From Azospirillum sp. TSH58 (GTDB lineage: Bacteria; Pseudomonadota; Alphaproteobacteria; Azospirillales; Azospirillaceae), in contig NZ_CP022364.1 in assembly GCF_003119115.1 (NCBI RefSeq), positions 2,060,001 through 2,124,000 of the forward strand: 64,000 nt of DNA, read 5' to 3'. The first letter of the stretch is position 1, and every line of letters starts with the position of its first letter. Below, piece after piece: positions 54,427 through 63,262 of the stretch. The notes beneath the pieces are model-generated. The model saw only the letters and a list, made by a program, of their open reading frames with translations, made no database searches and had not been told where the DNA came from. Made by a program: the position numbers and the translations under genes.

Positions 54427-56073
54427 TCACCCGAAGAAGCCGTGCAGGAACCACGGCACCGTCACGCCGGGCCGGTACAGCCCCTGGCGGAAGACCCAGA
54501 AGCGGCGGCCGGCCTCGTCCTCGACGCGGTAATAGTCGCGGGGCTCGCCGTCGCGCCGCCACCATTCGGCCTCGATCCGCTCCGGCCCGTCGGCGCGGCG
54601 GACGCGGTGCTGGACGCCGCGCCAGCGGAACATCACCGGCGGGTCGTCGGGGACCGGGGCCATGGCCTCGATGGGCTCCGGCGGGGCGAGCAGCCGCACC
54701 GGGCGCGGGCGGTCGGCGGGCCACAGGGACGCACCGGGTGTGCCGGCCAAGACCGGAGCGAAGGCCGAGGCGGGGGCCACGCTGCGCTCCGGCAGCCAGC
54801 TTTGCCGGGGGACCAGCCGCAGCACCGCCCGCTCGCCCAGCCGGTTGCCCAGCCGGTCCATCAGCTCGCCCAGCTCCGGCTGCCCGTCCGCGCCCCCATC
54901 CGCTGCGCCGTCCAGCGCGGCCTGCGTGGCGGCCAGCGGGCCGGCCTCGGTGGCCGACAGCACCATCAGCTCCAGGCCGGGGCCGGGCTCGACGCGGTCC
55001 AGCTTCTGGGCGAACAGCCGCATCAGCGCGTCCGGGCGGCGCACCGGGTGGCCGGTGCCGATGGCCAGCGTCTGGGGTGCGTCCTCCAGCCGGCGGTCCA
55101 CCCGGTGCAGCTCCAGCCGCAGGCGGCGGGCGCCCTCGCCGGTTTTTTCCAGCCCGGCGCAGAGGGTGGCCAGCAGCCGGCGCAGCGCCTCGGCGATGGC
55201 GTCGGCGGTGGTGAGCGGCTCGGGCAGGGCGAGGCGCGCGCTGTGGGGCGGCACCGGCAGGCGGGGGGACAGCGGCTCGTCCAGCCGCCCGTACGCCTGG
55301 TCGAGCCGTCGCAGCAACTCCGGCCCGAAGCGGGCGGCCAGCGTGGCGCGGGGGACGGCGTGCAGGTCGCCGATCCGCCGCAGCCCCACCGCGGCCAGCC
55401 CCTCCACCGTGGCGGCGGGCAGGCGCAGCGCGGCGACGGAGAGGGGGGAGAGGAGGGGGGAGGCGAAACCCTTGCCCCCACCCCGACCCTCCCCCGCTCC
55501 GCAGGGGAGGGGGCTATCTGTCCCTCCCCTGCGGAGCGGGGGAGGTAGGGACCCGCGAAGCGGGAGGGTGGGGGCACCCCTCCCGAATCGCGTCAGCGCC
55601 CACGCCGCCGCCGGCGTGTCGGCCACCGCCAGCCGCGACTCGAAGCCTGCGGCAGCCAGACGGGCGGACAGGTCGGCGGCCATCGCCTCCTCCCCGCCGA
55701 ACAGATGGGCGCAGCCGGTGATGTCCAGCGCCACCCCGTCCGGGCCGTCGGGGGCGGTCCAGGGGGTGTAGCGGGTGCACCAGCCGGCGATCCGCTCCAG
55801 CAGGCGGGCGTCCGACCCGGGGGCGGCGTCGAAGACGGCCAGGGCGGGTTCGATGGCGCGGGCATCGGCCAGACTCATGCCGGGCCACACCCCGGCCTCC
55901 TCCGCCGCGCGGTTGACGGCGGCCACGCCCAGCCGCCCGCGTTCCGCCAGGATGGCGGCCAGGGGATGGTCGCGCCGCTCCGGATGGCGGCGGCCGTGGG
56001 CGTCGGTGGGCAGCCGCGGCAGCCACAGGGACAGGACGCGCCGCGCCGTCCGCTCCGCCTCCCGTCCTGCCAT
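54427..56073 (-). CDS. imuB: SOS mutagenesis protein ImuB
   Basis: 548 residues. Y-family polymerase-like protein without polymerase activity that brings DnaE2 to the beta clamp. RRVLSLWLPRLPTDAHGR, VAVADTPAAAWALTRFG and IGDLHAVPRATLAARFGPEL are typical. Residues about 167-200 are encoded by a palindromic repeat. The ATG at 56073 has AAGGGG at good spacing; more upstream starts collide with the LexA box. Confidence 0.94.
   Translation of the reverse strand: MAGREAERTARRVLSLWLPRLPTDAHGRRHPERRDHPLAAILAERGRLGVAAVNRAAEEAGVWPGMSLADARAIEPALAVFDAAPGSDARLLERIAGWCTRYTPWTAPDGPDGVALDITGCAHLFGGEEAMAADLSARLAAAGFESRLAVADTPAAAWALTRFGRGAPTLPLRGSLPPPLRRGGTDSPLPCGAGEGRGGGKGFASPLLSPLSVAALRLPAATVEGLAAVGLRRIGDLHAVPRATLAARFGPELLRRLDQAYGRLDEPLSPRLPVPPHSARLALPEPLTTADAIAEALRRLLATLCAGLEKTGEGARRLRLELHRVDRRLEDAPQTLAIGTGHPVRRPDALMRLFAQKLDRVEPGPGLELMVLSATEAGPLAATQAALDGAADGGADGQPELGELMDRLGNRLGERAVLRLVPRQSWLPERSVAPASAFAPVLAGTPGASLWPADRPRPVRLLAPPEPIEAMAPVPDDPPVMFRWRGVQHRVRRADGPERIEAEWWRRDGEPRDYYRVEDEAGRRFWVFRQGLYRPGVTVPWFLHGFFG
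55474..55575. repeat. Palindromic repeat, family A, inside imuB
   Basis: 102 bases (34 codons) with arms GCCCCCACCC and GGGTGGGGGC and inner hairpin CCCCGCTCCGCAGGGG. It is fully open in the imuB frame. Confidence 0.85.
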
Positions 56074-56115
56074 GCCCATCCCCCTTCGCCGATGTGATGC
56101 CAACAGTTTTGACTC

Positions 56116-56130
56116 GAACAAAACAAGAAC
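56116..56130. promoter_or_regulatory. LexA box upstream of imuB-dnaE2
   Basis: GAAC-AAAACAA-GAAC, the same direct-repeat type as at imuA. It lies 43 bases before the imuB ATG. Confidence 0.82.
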
Positions 56131-56230
56131 ATTCTAGCGGCAAAAGCCGGCGGGCGGGAGTCTCCTTACGGCCTCACCAAGAAGGGGGAGATGGGCAGGG
56201 GGGCCTTGTTCCGGCTCCATGGGGCACGAC

Positions 56231-56758
56231 ATGGTTGATATGACCCCGATCCGCCTCACCGCCGCGTTCCTGCCCGTCGCCGTCGCGCTCGCCACCCTCG
56301 CGCTGGGGGCCTGCGCGACGGAGGTGCACGACGAGATGCCGGGGCGTGCCCAGGCGGCACCGCCGGTGTCCGCGCAGAGCGGCGGGCTGAAGACGCTGCG
56401 CCAGATCCAGGCGGAGGAGAACGCCCGTCCGACTCCCGCACCGCGGCCACAGCCTGCGCCCGCCCCGCCGCAAAAGCTCTCCGACGCCTCGCAGACGCCC
56501 AACAAGCCGCCGGTGCGTCGCCGCGGCAGTTCCTCCCCGCCGCCGCCGGCCATCGACCAGCCGGCCACGCCCGCCCTGCCGTCGCCGGGCTCCACCCAGG
56601 AGCTGACCGACCGCGCCAAGCGCGACCTGATGAGCCCGGAGGTCGACCGGCTGCGCACCGACGACGCCATGGGCCGGCTCGACCCGCTGCAGCAGCGCGA
56701 CCTGCTCCGCAAGCAGCAGGACCTCCGCCAGTACGGTCCCGGCCCTCTGGGCTATTGA
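56231..56758 (+). CDS. Hypothetical lipoprotein
   Basis: 175 residues. Lipobox in VALATLALGACA. The mature part is Pro/Ala-rich (ARPTPAPRPQPAPAPPQ) and ends in a charged helix (LTDRAKRDLMSPEVDRLRTD, QQRDLLRKQQDL). No family recognised. ATGs at 56219 and 56240 are alternative starts; 56231 has GGGG about 6 bases upstream. Confidence 0.68.
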   Translation: MVDMTPIRLTAAFLPVAVALATLALGACATEVHDEMPGRAQAAPPVSAQSGGLKTLRQIQAEENARPTPAPRPQPAPAPPQKLSDASQTPNKPPVRRRGSSSPPPPAIDQPATPALPSPGSTQELTDRAKRDLMSPEVDRLRTDDAMGRLDPLQQRDLLRKQQDLRQYGPGPLGY

Positions 56759-56862
56759 TCTCAAGCTTCTGAAAGCCTTCCGCCCTGGTCACTTGACCCC
56801 ACCCCGCGCAGCGGCCATACCGGCCCGATGCTGCGCGAAGACTTGGGGAAAAGGGGTAGGGG

Positions 56863-57438
56863 ATGGTGGCGATCCGGTCGGTTCTTCTGGCGCTCGTTCT
56901 GGCCGCGGTCGGTGTCGGCGCCGGGGCCGCGCCCGCGCTGGCGCGGATGACGGTGACCGGGCCGTTCGGCACCGGCCTGACCGAACCCGTGTGGGTGCTG
57001 CAGCATCTGTTGGGCTTCCTCGCCATCGGGCTGTGGAGCGGGCAGAACGGCGGCCCTTCCGTCTGGCAGCTTCCGGTGGCGGCGCTGACCGCGGTGCTGG
57101 CCGCCGGGCTGGCCGCGCAGATCGGCATCCGCCTGCCCTACGCCGCGGAAGGGCTGTCGGCGTCGCTGATCCTGATGGGCGGGCTGGTCGCCTTCGGGCT
57201 GAAGGCTCCCCTCGCCCTGGGTGTGCTGACGGTCGCCGCGGCGGGGGCCTTCCACGGCTATGTGCACATGGGCGGGCCGCTGTTCTGGGCCGGGCTGTCG
57301 TCCGGCGTGCTGCTGGTCATCTGCGCCGGGCTGGGCCTGTCGGCGGTGCTGGGACAGGCGGCGTCGGGCCGGGTCGTGCAAATGTGTGGCGGCGCGGTAG
57401 CACTCGCCGGAGTTCTTGATCTGGCGGGCGTCTTTTAA
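56863..57438 (+). CDS. HupE/UreJ-family protein
   Basis: 191 residues, about six membrane helices after a signal-like start. VWVLQHLLGFLAIGLWSG, ALSLILMGG-type helix and FHGYVHMGG fit HupE/UreJ, proteins linked to nickel or other metal handling. No hydrogenase or urease genes are nearby, so the metal is uncertain. GGGG before the ATG. Confidence 0.78.
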   Translation: MVAIRSVLLALVLAAVGVGAGAAPALARMTVTGPFGTGLTEPVWVLQHLLGFLAIGLWSGQNGGPSVWQLPVAALTAVLAAGLAAQIGIRLPYAAEGLSASLILMGGLVAFGLKAPLALGVLTVAAAGAFHGYVHMGGPLFWAGLSSGVLLVICAGLGLSAVLGQAASGRVVQMCGGAVALAGVLDLAGVF

Positions 57439-57540
57439 GCCCCCGACGCCTTGAAAAAGCCCGGCTGCGGGTATTCTTGTAAGAGCGTGTCCAACACACG
57501 CCGCCGGGACGGCTGGCCAGCAGGAAAGGTGGACCCGCCG

Positions 57541-58644
57541 GTGCCGCGCGCAGGAGCCAACCCCCGCCTTTCCCTTGAAGGTCCCGCCGGGCCTTCGCCC
57601 AGCCGCCGCCATGTGCTCGCCGGTGTCGCGGGGGCCGCCCTGCTCGGCCTGCTGCCGCGGGGTGCCGCGGCGCAGGACATCCGCTATTTCCGGATCGGCA
57701 CGGGCACCACATCGGGCACCTATTTCCCGATCGGCGGGCTGATCGCCAACGCCATCTCCAACCCGCCCGGCTCCCGCCCCTGCGACCGCGGGGGAAGCTG
57801 CGGCGTGCCGGGGCTGATCGCGGTGGCGCAGGCCACGCTCGGCTCGGTGGAGAACATCGAGCTGCTGCGCTCCGGCGCGGTGGAGGCCGGGATGTCCCAG
57901 GCCGACATCGCCTATTGGGCCTACACCGGTTCCGGCATCTTCCACGGCAAGGCGCCCTTCGAGGGGCTGCGCTCCATCGGCATGCTCTACGCGGAGGCGA
58001 TCCAGCTCGTCGTGCGCGCCGACAGCGACCTGCACGGCGTGGCCGACCTCAAGGGCAAGGCCGTCTCGCTGGGCGAGGAGGGCTCCGGCGTGCTGGTGGA
58101 GGCGCGGGCGATCCTCGACGCCTTCGGCGTGAAGGAAGGAGAGCTGCGGCCCCCGGCCTACCTGAAGCCCGGCACCGCGGCCGACCGGCTGGCCAAGAAG
58201 GAGCTGGACGCCTTCTTCATGGTCGGCGGTTTTCCGGTGGCGGCGGTCACCGACGTGGCGAACCGCGAGCCGATCCGCCTGATCCCGCTCGACGGCGAGA
58301 TGGCCGACCGGCTGCGCATCCGCCAGCGCTTCTACATGGACCAGACCATCCCCGCCGACACCTACCCCGGCGTGCCGGAGACGCACACGCTGGGGGTGGG
58401 GGCGGAACTGCTGGTCCGCGCCGACCGCGACCCCGCCCTGATCCACGGCGTCACCAAGGCGCTGTGGCACGAGAACACCCGCCGCCTGCTGATCGAGGGC
58501 CACCCCAAGGGGCGCAGCTTCGACGCCACCAAGGCGGTCGCCAACGTCTCCGTCCCGCTGCATCCGGGCGCCGAGCGCTACTACCGCGAGGTCGGGCTGA
58601 TCGGCAACGCCGCCAACGAGCCGACGGGCGGGGCGACGCCCTGA
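57541..58644 (+). CDS. TAXI-family TRAP transporter substrate-binding protein
   Basis: 367 residues. Twin-arginine-like signal (PSRRHVLAGVAGAALLGLLP). The mature part has FRIGTGTTSGTYFPIGGLIA and SGAVEAGMSQADIAYWAYTG, the TAXI pattern. Its TRAP membrane subunits are not in this window. A GTG at 57541 with AGGTGG upstream is preferred to an ATG at 57451. Confidence 0.92.
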   Translation: MPRAGANPRLSLEGPAGPSPSRRHVLAGVAGAALLGLLPRGAAAQDIRYFRIGTGTTSGTYFPIGGLIANAISNPPGSRPCDRGGSCGVPGLIAVAQATLGSVENIELLRSGAVEAGMSQADIAYWAYTGSGIFHGKAPFEGLRSIGMLYAEAIQLVVRADSDLHGVADLKGKAVSLGEEGSGVLVEARAILDAFGVKEGELRPPAYLKPGTAADRLAKKELDAFFMVGGFPVAAVTDVANREPIRLIPLDGEMADRLRIRQRFYMDQTIPADTYPGVPETHTLGVGAELLVRADRDPALIHGVTKALWHENTRRLLIEGHPKGRSFDATKAVANVSVPLHPGAERYYREVGLIGNAANEPTGGATP

Positions 58645-58648
58645 CCTC

Positions 58649-59311
58649 CTATTGCGGGTCCCGCTCGTCGGCGTAGAGGTCCCAGGGCTCCGCCTTGGCG
58701 GCCGCCGCCCACTCCACCATGGCCGGCAGTTCCATCACCGCCCGCGCGTAGTCGCCGCACAGCCCGTCCATCTCCACCCCGTAGGTGAGGAGGCGCGTCA
58801 CCACCGGCGCGTACATGGCGTCGGCGATCGAGAAATTGCCGAACAGGAAGGGACCGCCGGCCCCGAAGCGGGACCGCGCGTCGCGCCACAGCGCGAAGAC
58901 GCGGGCGATGTCGGCCTCGCTCTCGGCGTTGCGGCCCACGCCGGGGCGGAAGGCCTTCAGGTCCATGGACATGAAGGTGCGCAGGGCGGCGAAGCCCGAA
59001 TGCATCTCCGCCGAGACCGACCGCGCCACGGCGCGGGCGTGGGCATCCGCCGGCCACAGGGCGGCCTCGGGGACGGTCTCCGCCAGATACTCGCAGATCG
59101 CCAGCGAATCCCAGATCACCCGGTCGCCGTGCCGCAGGCAGGGCACCCGGCCCGAGGGCGAATGCTCCGCGATGCGGGCCGCGGTGTCGGGCTGGCGCAG
59201 CGGGATCACGATCTCCCGGAACGGCCGGCCGGTCCGCTTCAGGGCCAGCCAGGGCCGCAGGGACCAGGAGGAGAAGGCCTTGTTGCCGATGACCAGCGTC
59301 AGGTCGTCCAT
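58649..59311 (-). CDS. Glutathione S-transferase family protein
   Basis: 220 residues. LTLVIGNKAFSSWSLRPWLA and SGRVPCLRHGDRVIWDSLAI at the N-terminal half, helical C-terminal half (FLFGNFSIADAMYAPVVTRL). Resembles the maleylacetoacetate-isomerase-like class. GAGGTG precedes the ATG. Third GST of the window. Confidence 0.9.
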   Translation of the reverse strand: MDDLTLVIGNKAFSSWSLRPWLALKRTGRPFREIVIPLRQPDTAARIAEHSPSGRVPCLRHGDRVIWDSLAICEYLAETVPEAALWPADAHARAVARSVSAEMHSGFAALRTFMSMDLKAFRPGVGRNAESEADIARVFALWRDARSRFGAGGPFLFGNFSIADAMYAPVVTRLLTYGVEMDGLCGDYARAVMELPAMVEWAAAAKAEPWDLYADERDPQ

Positions 59312-59379
59312 GGATGCACCTCGGTCGCGAAGGGAGGGGGGCGGAGCATGCCTGCCCCGCGACCTTGCGGCAACCCAAT

Positions 59380-59402
59380 CCCTCTCCCCTCCCGGGAGAG
59401 GG
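59380..59402. repeat. Palindromic repeat, family B (short)
   Basis: CCCTCTCCC and GGGAGAGGG with a 5-base loop, between the GST and aminopeptidase genes. Confidence 0.6.
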
Positions 59403-59491
59403 CGTGCAAAACGCAATCCCCCTTTTCAGGGACGCCCCGGCGCGCCATGCTTTCCTTCACTGTTTCCGTTTCCTGACGAAGGACGCCCGCC

Positions 59492-60880
59492 TTGCTCGCC
59501 ACCCTGCTCGCCACGGCCGGCCCCGGCACCGTGACCATCACCCCGCTGAACAAGGCCGGCCTCGCCACATGGCTGGAAGGCCAGCCGCCCGCCACCGCGG
59601 CCTGGGTGAAGGCCGTGAACTTCACGGGGGAGGCCGGTTCGACGGCGTTCCTCCCGGGGGAGGGCGGGGCGATCGCCCGCGTGCTGGCCGGCGTGTCGGC
59701 GCTGGACGACCTGTGGGGCCTCGCCGGTCTTCCGAGCGGCCTGCCGCCGGGGAACTACCAGCTCGACGAGGTGGTGGACGCCGCGCTCGACCGCCGCGCC
59801 GCGACCCGTCTGGCGCTGGGCTGGGCGCTCGGCAGCTACCGCTTCGGGCGCTACAAGGCGTCGGAGAAGTCCTTCGCCAACCTCGTCTGGCCCAAGCACG
59901 CCGACCAGGGCGAGGTGCAGCGCACCGCCACCGCGACCACCCTGCTGCGCGACCTCGTGAACACGCCGGCCAACGACCTCGGCCCGGCGGAGCTGGCCGC
60001 CGCCGCCGCCGCGCTGGCCTCGGAGTTCGAGGCGGGGCTGGACGTCATCGTCGGCGACGGGCTGCTCGACCGCGATTATCCGGCCATCCACGCGGTGGGC
60101 CGGGCCAGCCCGCGGCTGCCGCGGCTGATCGACCTGCGCTGGGGCAACCCGACGCACCCGAAGGTGACCATCGTCGGCAAGGGCGTCTGCTTCGACAGCG
60201 GCGGGCTGGACATCAAGCCGTCGTCGGGCATGCTGCTGATGAAGAAGGACATGGGCGGGGCGGCGCACGCGCTGGCGCTGGGCCGCATGGTGATGATGGC
60301 GGGGCTGCCGGTGCGGCTGCGCGTTCTGGTCCCGGCGGTGGAGAACGTCATCTCAGGCAACGCCTTCAAGCCGATGGACGTGCTGAAGACGCGCAAGGGC
60401 CTGACCGTGGAGGTCGGCAACACCGACGCCGAGGGCCGGCTGATCCTGTGCGACGCGCTGGCCGAGGCGGATTCGGAGAAGCCCGCCCTGCTGATCGACT
60501 TCGCCACCCTGACCGGGGCCGCCCGCGTCGCGCTGGGGCCGGACCTGCCGGCGCTGTTCGCCAACGACGACGACCTCGCCAACGACCTGCTGGCCGCCGG
60601 GGAGGAGCAGAGCGACCCGCTGTGGCGCCTGCCGCTGTGGGCGCCCTACCGCAAGGGGCTGGACAGCAAGGTCGCCGACCTCAACAACGTGACCAGCAAC
60701 GGCATGGCCGGGGCGATCACCGCCGGGCTGTTCCTCCAGGAATTCGTGTCGAAGGAGACGCCCTGGGCGCATCTCGACACCTTCGCCTGGAACAGCGGCC
60801 CCCGTCCCGGCCGCCCGGAGGGCGGCGAGGCGCTGGGCCTGCGCGCGGCCTATGCGGTCATCGCCAAGCGGTTCGGGTGA
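59492..60880 (+). CDS. Leucyl aminopeptidase family protein (M17)
   Basis: 462 residues. C-terminal catalytic domain with VGKGVCFDSGGLDIKPSSGM (metal-binding Lys and Asp) and NTDAEGRL (from N310), the M17 signature. It removes N-terminal residues from peptides using two metal ions. Starts with TTG preceded by AAGGA. This is the shorter class of M17 proteins; exact specificity unknown. Confidence 0.94.
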   Translation: MLATLLATAGPGTVTITPLNKAGLATWLEGQPPATAAWVKAVNFTGEAGSTAFLPGEGGAIARVLAGVSALDDLWGLAGLPSGLPPGNYQLDEVVDAALDRRAATRLALGWALGSYRFGRYKASEKSFANLVWPKHADQGEVQRTATATTLLRDLVNTPANDLGPAELAAAAAALASEFEAGLDVIVGDGLLDRDYPAIHAVGRASPRLPRLIDLRWGNPTHPKVTIVGKGVCFDSGGLDIKPSSGMLLMKKDMGGAAHALALGRMVMMAGLPVRLRVLVPAVENVISGNAFKPMDVLKTRKGLTVEVGNTDAEGRLILCDALAEADSEKPALLIDFATLTGAARVALGPDLPALFANDDDLANDLLAAGEEQSDPLWRLPLWAPYRKGLDSKVADLNNVTSNGMAGAITAGLFLQEFVSKETPWAHLDTFAWNSGPRPGRPEGGEALGLRAAYAVIAKRFG

Positions 60881-60917
60881 TAGGACGGCGCACCATCCGG
60901 CATATGGTTAAAATTGT

Positions 60918-60942
60918 CACCCCCGCGGGCGTCGCGGGGGTG
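60918..60942. terminator. Hairpin between aminopeptidase and fliG
   Basis: CACCCCCGC pairs with GCGGGGGTG (9 base pairs). There is no T run, so it may be an RNA-stability or pausing hairpin. Confidence 0.4.
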
Positions 60943-61023
60943 GCGTGCCGATTCGGAAAGGATTAAAACCTTCGGGTAGGACCGGTGGACTCGGGTGCCG
61001 GCCGGTTTTTTGGAGGCGGATAC

Positions 61024-62046
61024 ATGGCGCTGAAGGTTCGTGAGGATTATCGCACCCTCACCGGTCCGGAAAAGGCGGCCATTCTGATGCTGGCGCTGGG
61101 CGACGAGCATTCGTCCAAGCTGTTCGCGATGATGGACGACGAGGAGATCAAGGAGCTGTCGCAGGTGATGGCGAACCTCGGCACGGTCTCCGCCAACCTC
61201 ATCGAGCGCCTGTTCGTCGAGTTCGCGGAACAGATGTCGGCCACCGGCTCTCTGGTCGGCTCCTTCGACTCCACCGAACGCCTGCTGCTGAAGACGCTGC
61301 CCAAGGACAAGGTCGACTCCATCATGGAGGAGATCCGCGGTCCAGCCGGCCGCACCATGTGGGACAAGCTGGCCAACGTCAACGAGTCGGTCCTGTCCAA
61401 CTACCTGAAGAACGAATACCCGCAGACCGTGGCGGTGGTGCTGTCCAAGATCCGCCCGGAACACGCCGGCCGCGTGCTGACCCAGCTTCCGGAAAGCTTC
61501 GCGATGGAGGTCATCATGCGCATGCTGCGCATGGAGGCCGTGCAGAAGGAGGTTCTGGACGACGTGGAGCGCACGCTGCGCACCGAGTTCATGACCAACC
61601 TCGCCCGCACCAGCCGCCGCGACAGCCACGAGATGCTGGCGGAAATCTTCAACGGCCTGGACCGCACGACCGAGCACCGCTTCATGGCTGCTTTGGAGGA
61701 GCGCAACCGCGACAGCGCCGAGCGCATCAAGTCGCTGATGTTCACCTTCGAGGACCTGTCCAAGCTCGACCCCTCCGGCGTCCAGGCCCTGCTGCGCAGC
61801 GTCGACAAGCAGAAGCTCGCCACCGCCCTGAAGGGCGCGTCGGAGACGCTGAAGGACCTGTTCTTCTCCAACATGTCGGAGCGCGCGGCGAAGATCCTGC
61901 GCGAGGACATGGCCGCCATGGGTCCGGTCCGCGTCCGCGAGGTGGACGAATCCCAGATGTACATGGTCCAGCTCGCCAAGGACCTGGCGGCCCGCGGCGA
62001 AATCGTCATCTCTGAAGGCAGCGGTGAGAACGAGTTGATCTACTAA
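61024..62046 (+). CDS. fliG: Flagellar motor switch protein FliG
   Basis: 340 residues. Rotor protein that transmits torque from the stator. [40 protein letters not shown] (EHPQ-like region) and the charged torque helix [27 protein letters not shown] are present. GGAGG lies 8 bases before the ATG. No other flagellar gene is in this window. Confidence 0.97.
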   Translation: MALKVREDYRTLTGPEKAAILMLALGDEHSSKLFAMMDDEEIKELSQVMANLGTVSANLIERLFVEFAEQMSATGSLVGSFDSTERLLLKTLPKDKVDSIMEEIRGPAGRTMWDKLANVNESVLSNYLKNEYPQTVAVVLSKIRPEHAGRVLTQLPESFAMEVIMRMLRMEAVQKEVLDDVERTLRTEFMTNLARTSRRDSHEMLAEIFNGLDRTTEHRFMAALEERNRDSAERIKSLMFTFEDLSKLDPSGVQALLRSVDKQKLATALKGASETLKDLFFSNMSERAAKILREDMAAMGPVRVREVDESQMYMVQLAKDLAARGEIVISEGSGENELIY

Positions 62047-62110
62047 CCTGCTTCCTGTATAATTTAAAAAATCTCCTGAAGCAGAGAAAAGGGTAGCCTT
62101 TCACTTGTTT

Positions 62111-62128
62111 GGAACGATCGTTCCGGAA
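62111..62128. promoter_or_regulatory. Palindromic operator candidate upstream of DUF4160/DUF2442
   Basis: GGAACGATCGTTCC is a perfect 14-base palindrome, extended by a second one, TTCCGGAA. It lies in an AT-rich region with TATAAT at 62158-62163. Confidence 0.5.
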
Positions 62129-62195
62129 TTTTATAGAGACTTTTTATTTTTTATGTGTATAATCGGTTGTCGCCCTATCCTTTGAGGACGACGCC

Positions 62196-62438
62196 ATGCC
62201 GACCATCCATCGCCAGGACGGTTTCCGGTTCTACTTTTACAGCCATGAGCCCAACGAGCCGGCGCATGTTCATGTGGACCGAGGCGGTGCCTCGGTGAAA
62301 GTCTGGCTGACCCCGGTGTCCGTTGCGATTAATATGGGCCACTCGGCAAAGGATCTGGCCGACGTGCTGCGGATCGTGCGGGAGCATCGGGCGCGGTTCC
62401 TGGAGGAATGGCATGGCTTTTTCGGCACCCAAGGTTGA
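62196..62438 (+). CDS. DUF4160 protein
   Basis: 80 residues. FRFYFYSHEPNEPAHVHVDRGGASVKVWL is the DUF4160 signature. It is paired with a DUF2442 gene that overlaps its end by 26 bases; the two are often found together and have been proposed as a toxin-antitoxin-like module. The AT-rich upstream region suggests recent acquisition. Confidence 0.85.
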   Translation: MPTIHRQDGFRFYFYSHEPNEPAHVHVDRGGASVKVWLTPVSVAINMGHSAKDLADVLRIVREHRARFLEEWHGFFGTQG

Positions 62439-62691
62439 CCTGCGCATCAAGGCCGTGTTGCTCGACGACGAGCGGCTGACGGTCGACCTTATGGATGGGC
62501 GATCCATCGCCGTGCCGCTCGCCTGGTATCCGCGCTTGTTCGACGCCACCCCGGAGCAGCGCCGGAATTGGGAAATCGCCGGAGGCGGCTACGGCATCCA
62601 CTGGCCCGATGTGGATGAGGATCTCAGCACCGAAGGGCTTCTGCGCGGGGCGCCCGCCCCCCGACACGTTCCTCCCCCCGCGACACCCTGA
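62413..62691 (+). CDS. DUF2442 protein
   Basis: 92 residues. DGRSIAVPLAWYPRLFDATP and GIHWPDVDEDLSTEGLLRG are the DUF2442 pattern. The start overlaps the DUF4160 gene, implying co-translation. Probable partner or antitoxin-like protein, by association only. Confidence 0.85.
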   Translation: MAFSAPKVDLRIKAVLLDDERLTVDLMDGRSIAVPLAWYPRLFDATPEQRRNWEIAGGGYGIHWPDVDEDLSTEGLLRGAPAPRHVPPPATP

Positions 62692-62809
62692 CCGATCGAT
62701 CCGGTTGCGAAACGCTTGCCTGTTCGGGCCGGGTTGGGGGACACTCCTTCCGCCGCGCGTCCCGAATGCGGGGGCCTTCGGGGCAAGGGGCGCGGCACGG
62801 GGGGAAAAC

Positions 62810-63250
62810 ATGGCACGGAACCTGAAAGCGCTCGGCCTGTGGCGGACGGCTCTGATCGCCAGCGTCCGGCAGGACGGGCCGGATCTGTCGGCGCGGCAGA
62901 TGGCGATCATGCTCCAGGTCTATCTGACCGACCCGCCGCACACCGTGCGCGGTCTGGCGGCGGCGCTGAACATCTCCAAGCCCGCGGTGACCCGCGCGCT
63001 CGACCGCCTGTCGCTGCTCGGCTTCATCAAGCGCAAGCGCGACGTCGAGGACAAGCGCAGCGTGCTCGTCCAGCGCACCGTGAAGGGCAGCGTCTTCCTG
63101 TCCGACTTCGCCGAACTGGTCGTCGCGGCCGGCGCCGTGGCGCCGGAGGACATGGCCGTCATCCGCGCCGAGGAGGAGGTGGCCGCCTCCGCCAAGGCGC
63201 GGCTGGAGGCGCAGTTGGGCGCCTCCGGCACGCTGGCGGTGCCCGCCTGA
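62810..63250 (+). CDS. MarR-type winged-helix regulator
   Basis: 146 residues. MAIMLQVYLTDPPHTVRGLA, LNISKPAVTRALDRLSLLGF and the wing RDVEDKRSVLVQRTVKG fit MarR. It should bind DNA as a dimer; its target is not clear from the neighbours. GGGGGGAA before the ATG. Confidence 0.88.
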   Translation: MARNLKALGLWRTALIASVRQDGPDLSARQMAIMLQVYLTDPPHTVRGLAAALNISKPAVTRALDRLSLLGFIKRKRDVEDKRSVLVQRTVKGSVFLSDFAELVVAAGAVAPEDMAVIRAEEEVAASAKARLEAQLGASGTLAVPA

Positions 63251-63262
63251 CCGCCGCCGCCT

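Noticed and set aside
56074..56121. Upstream starts for imuB
   Set aside because: The farthest falls in the LexA box; ATG 56073 has the best ribosome-binding site.
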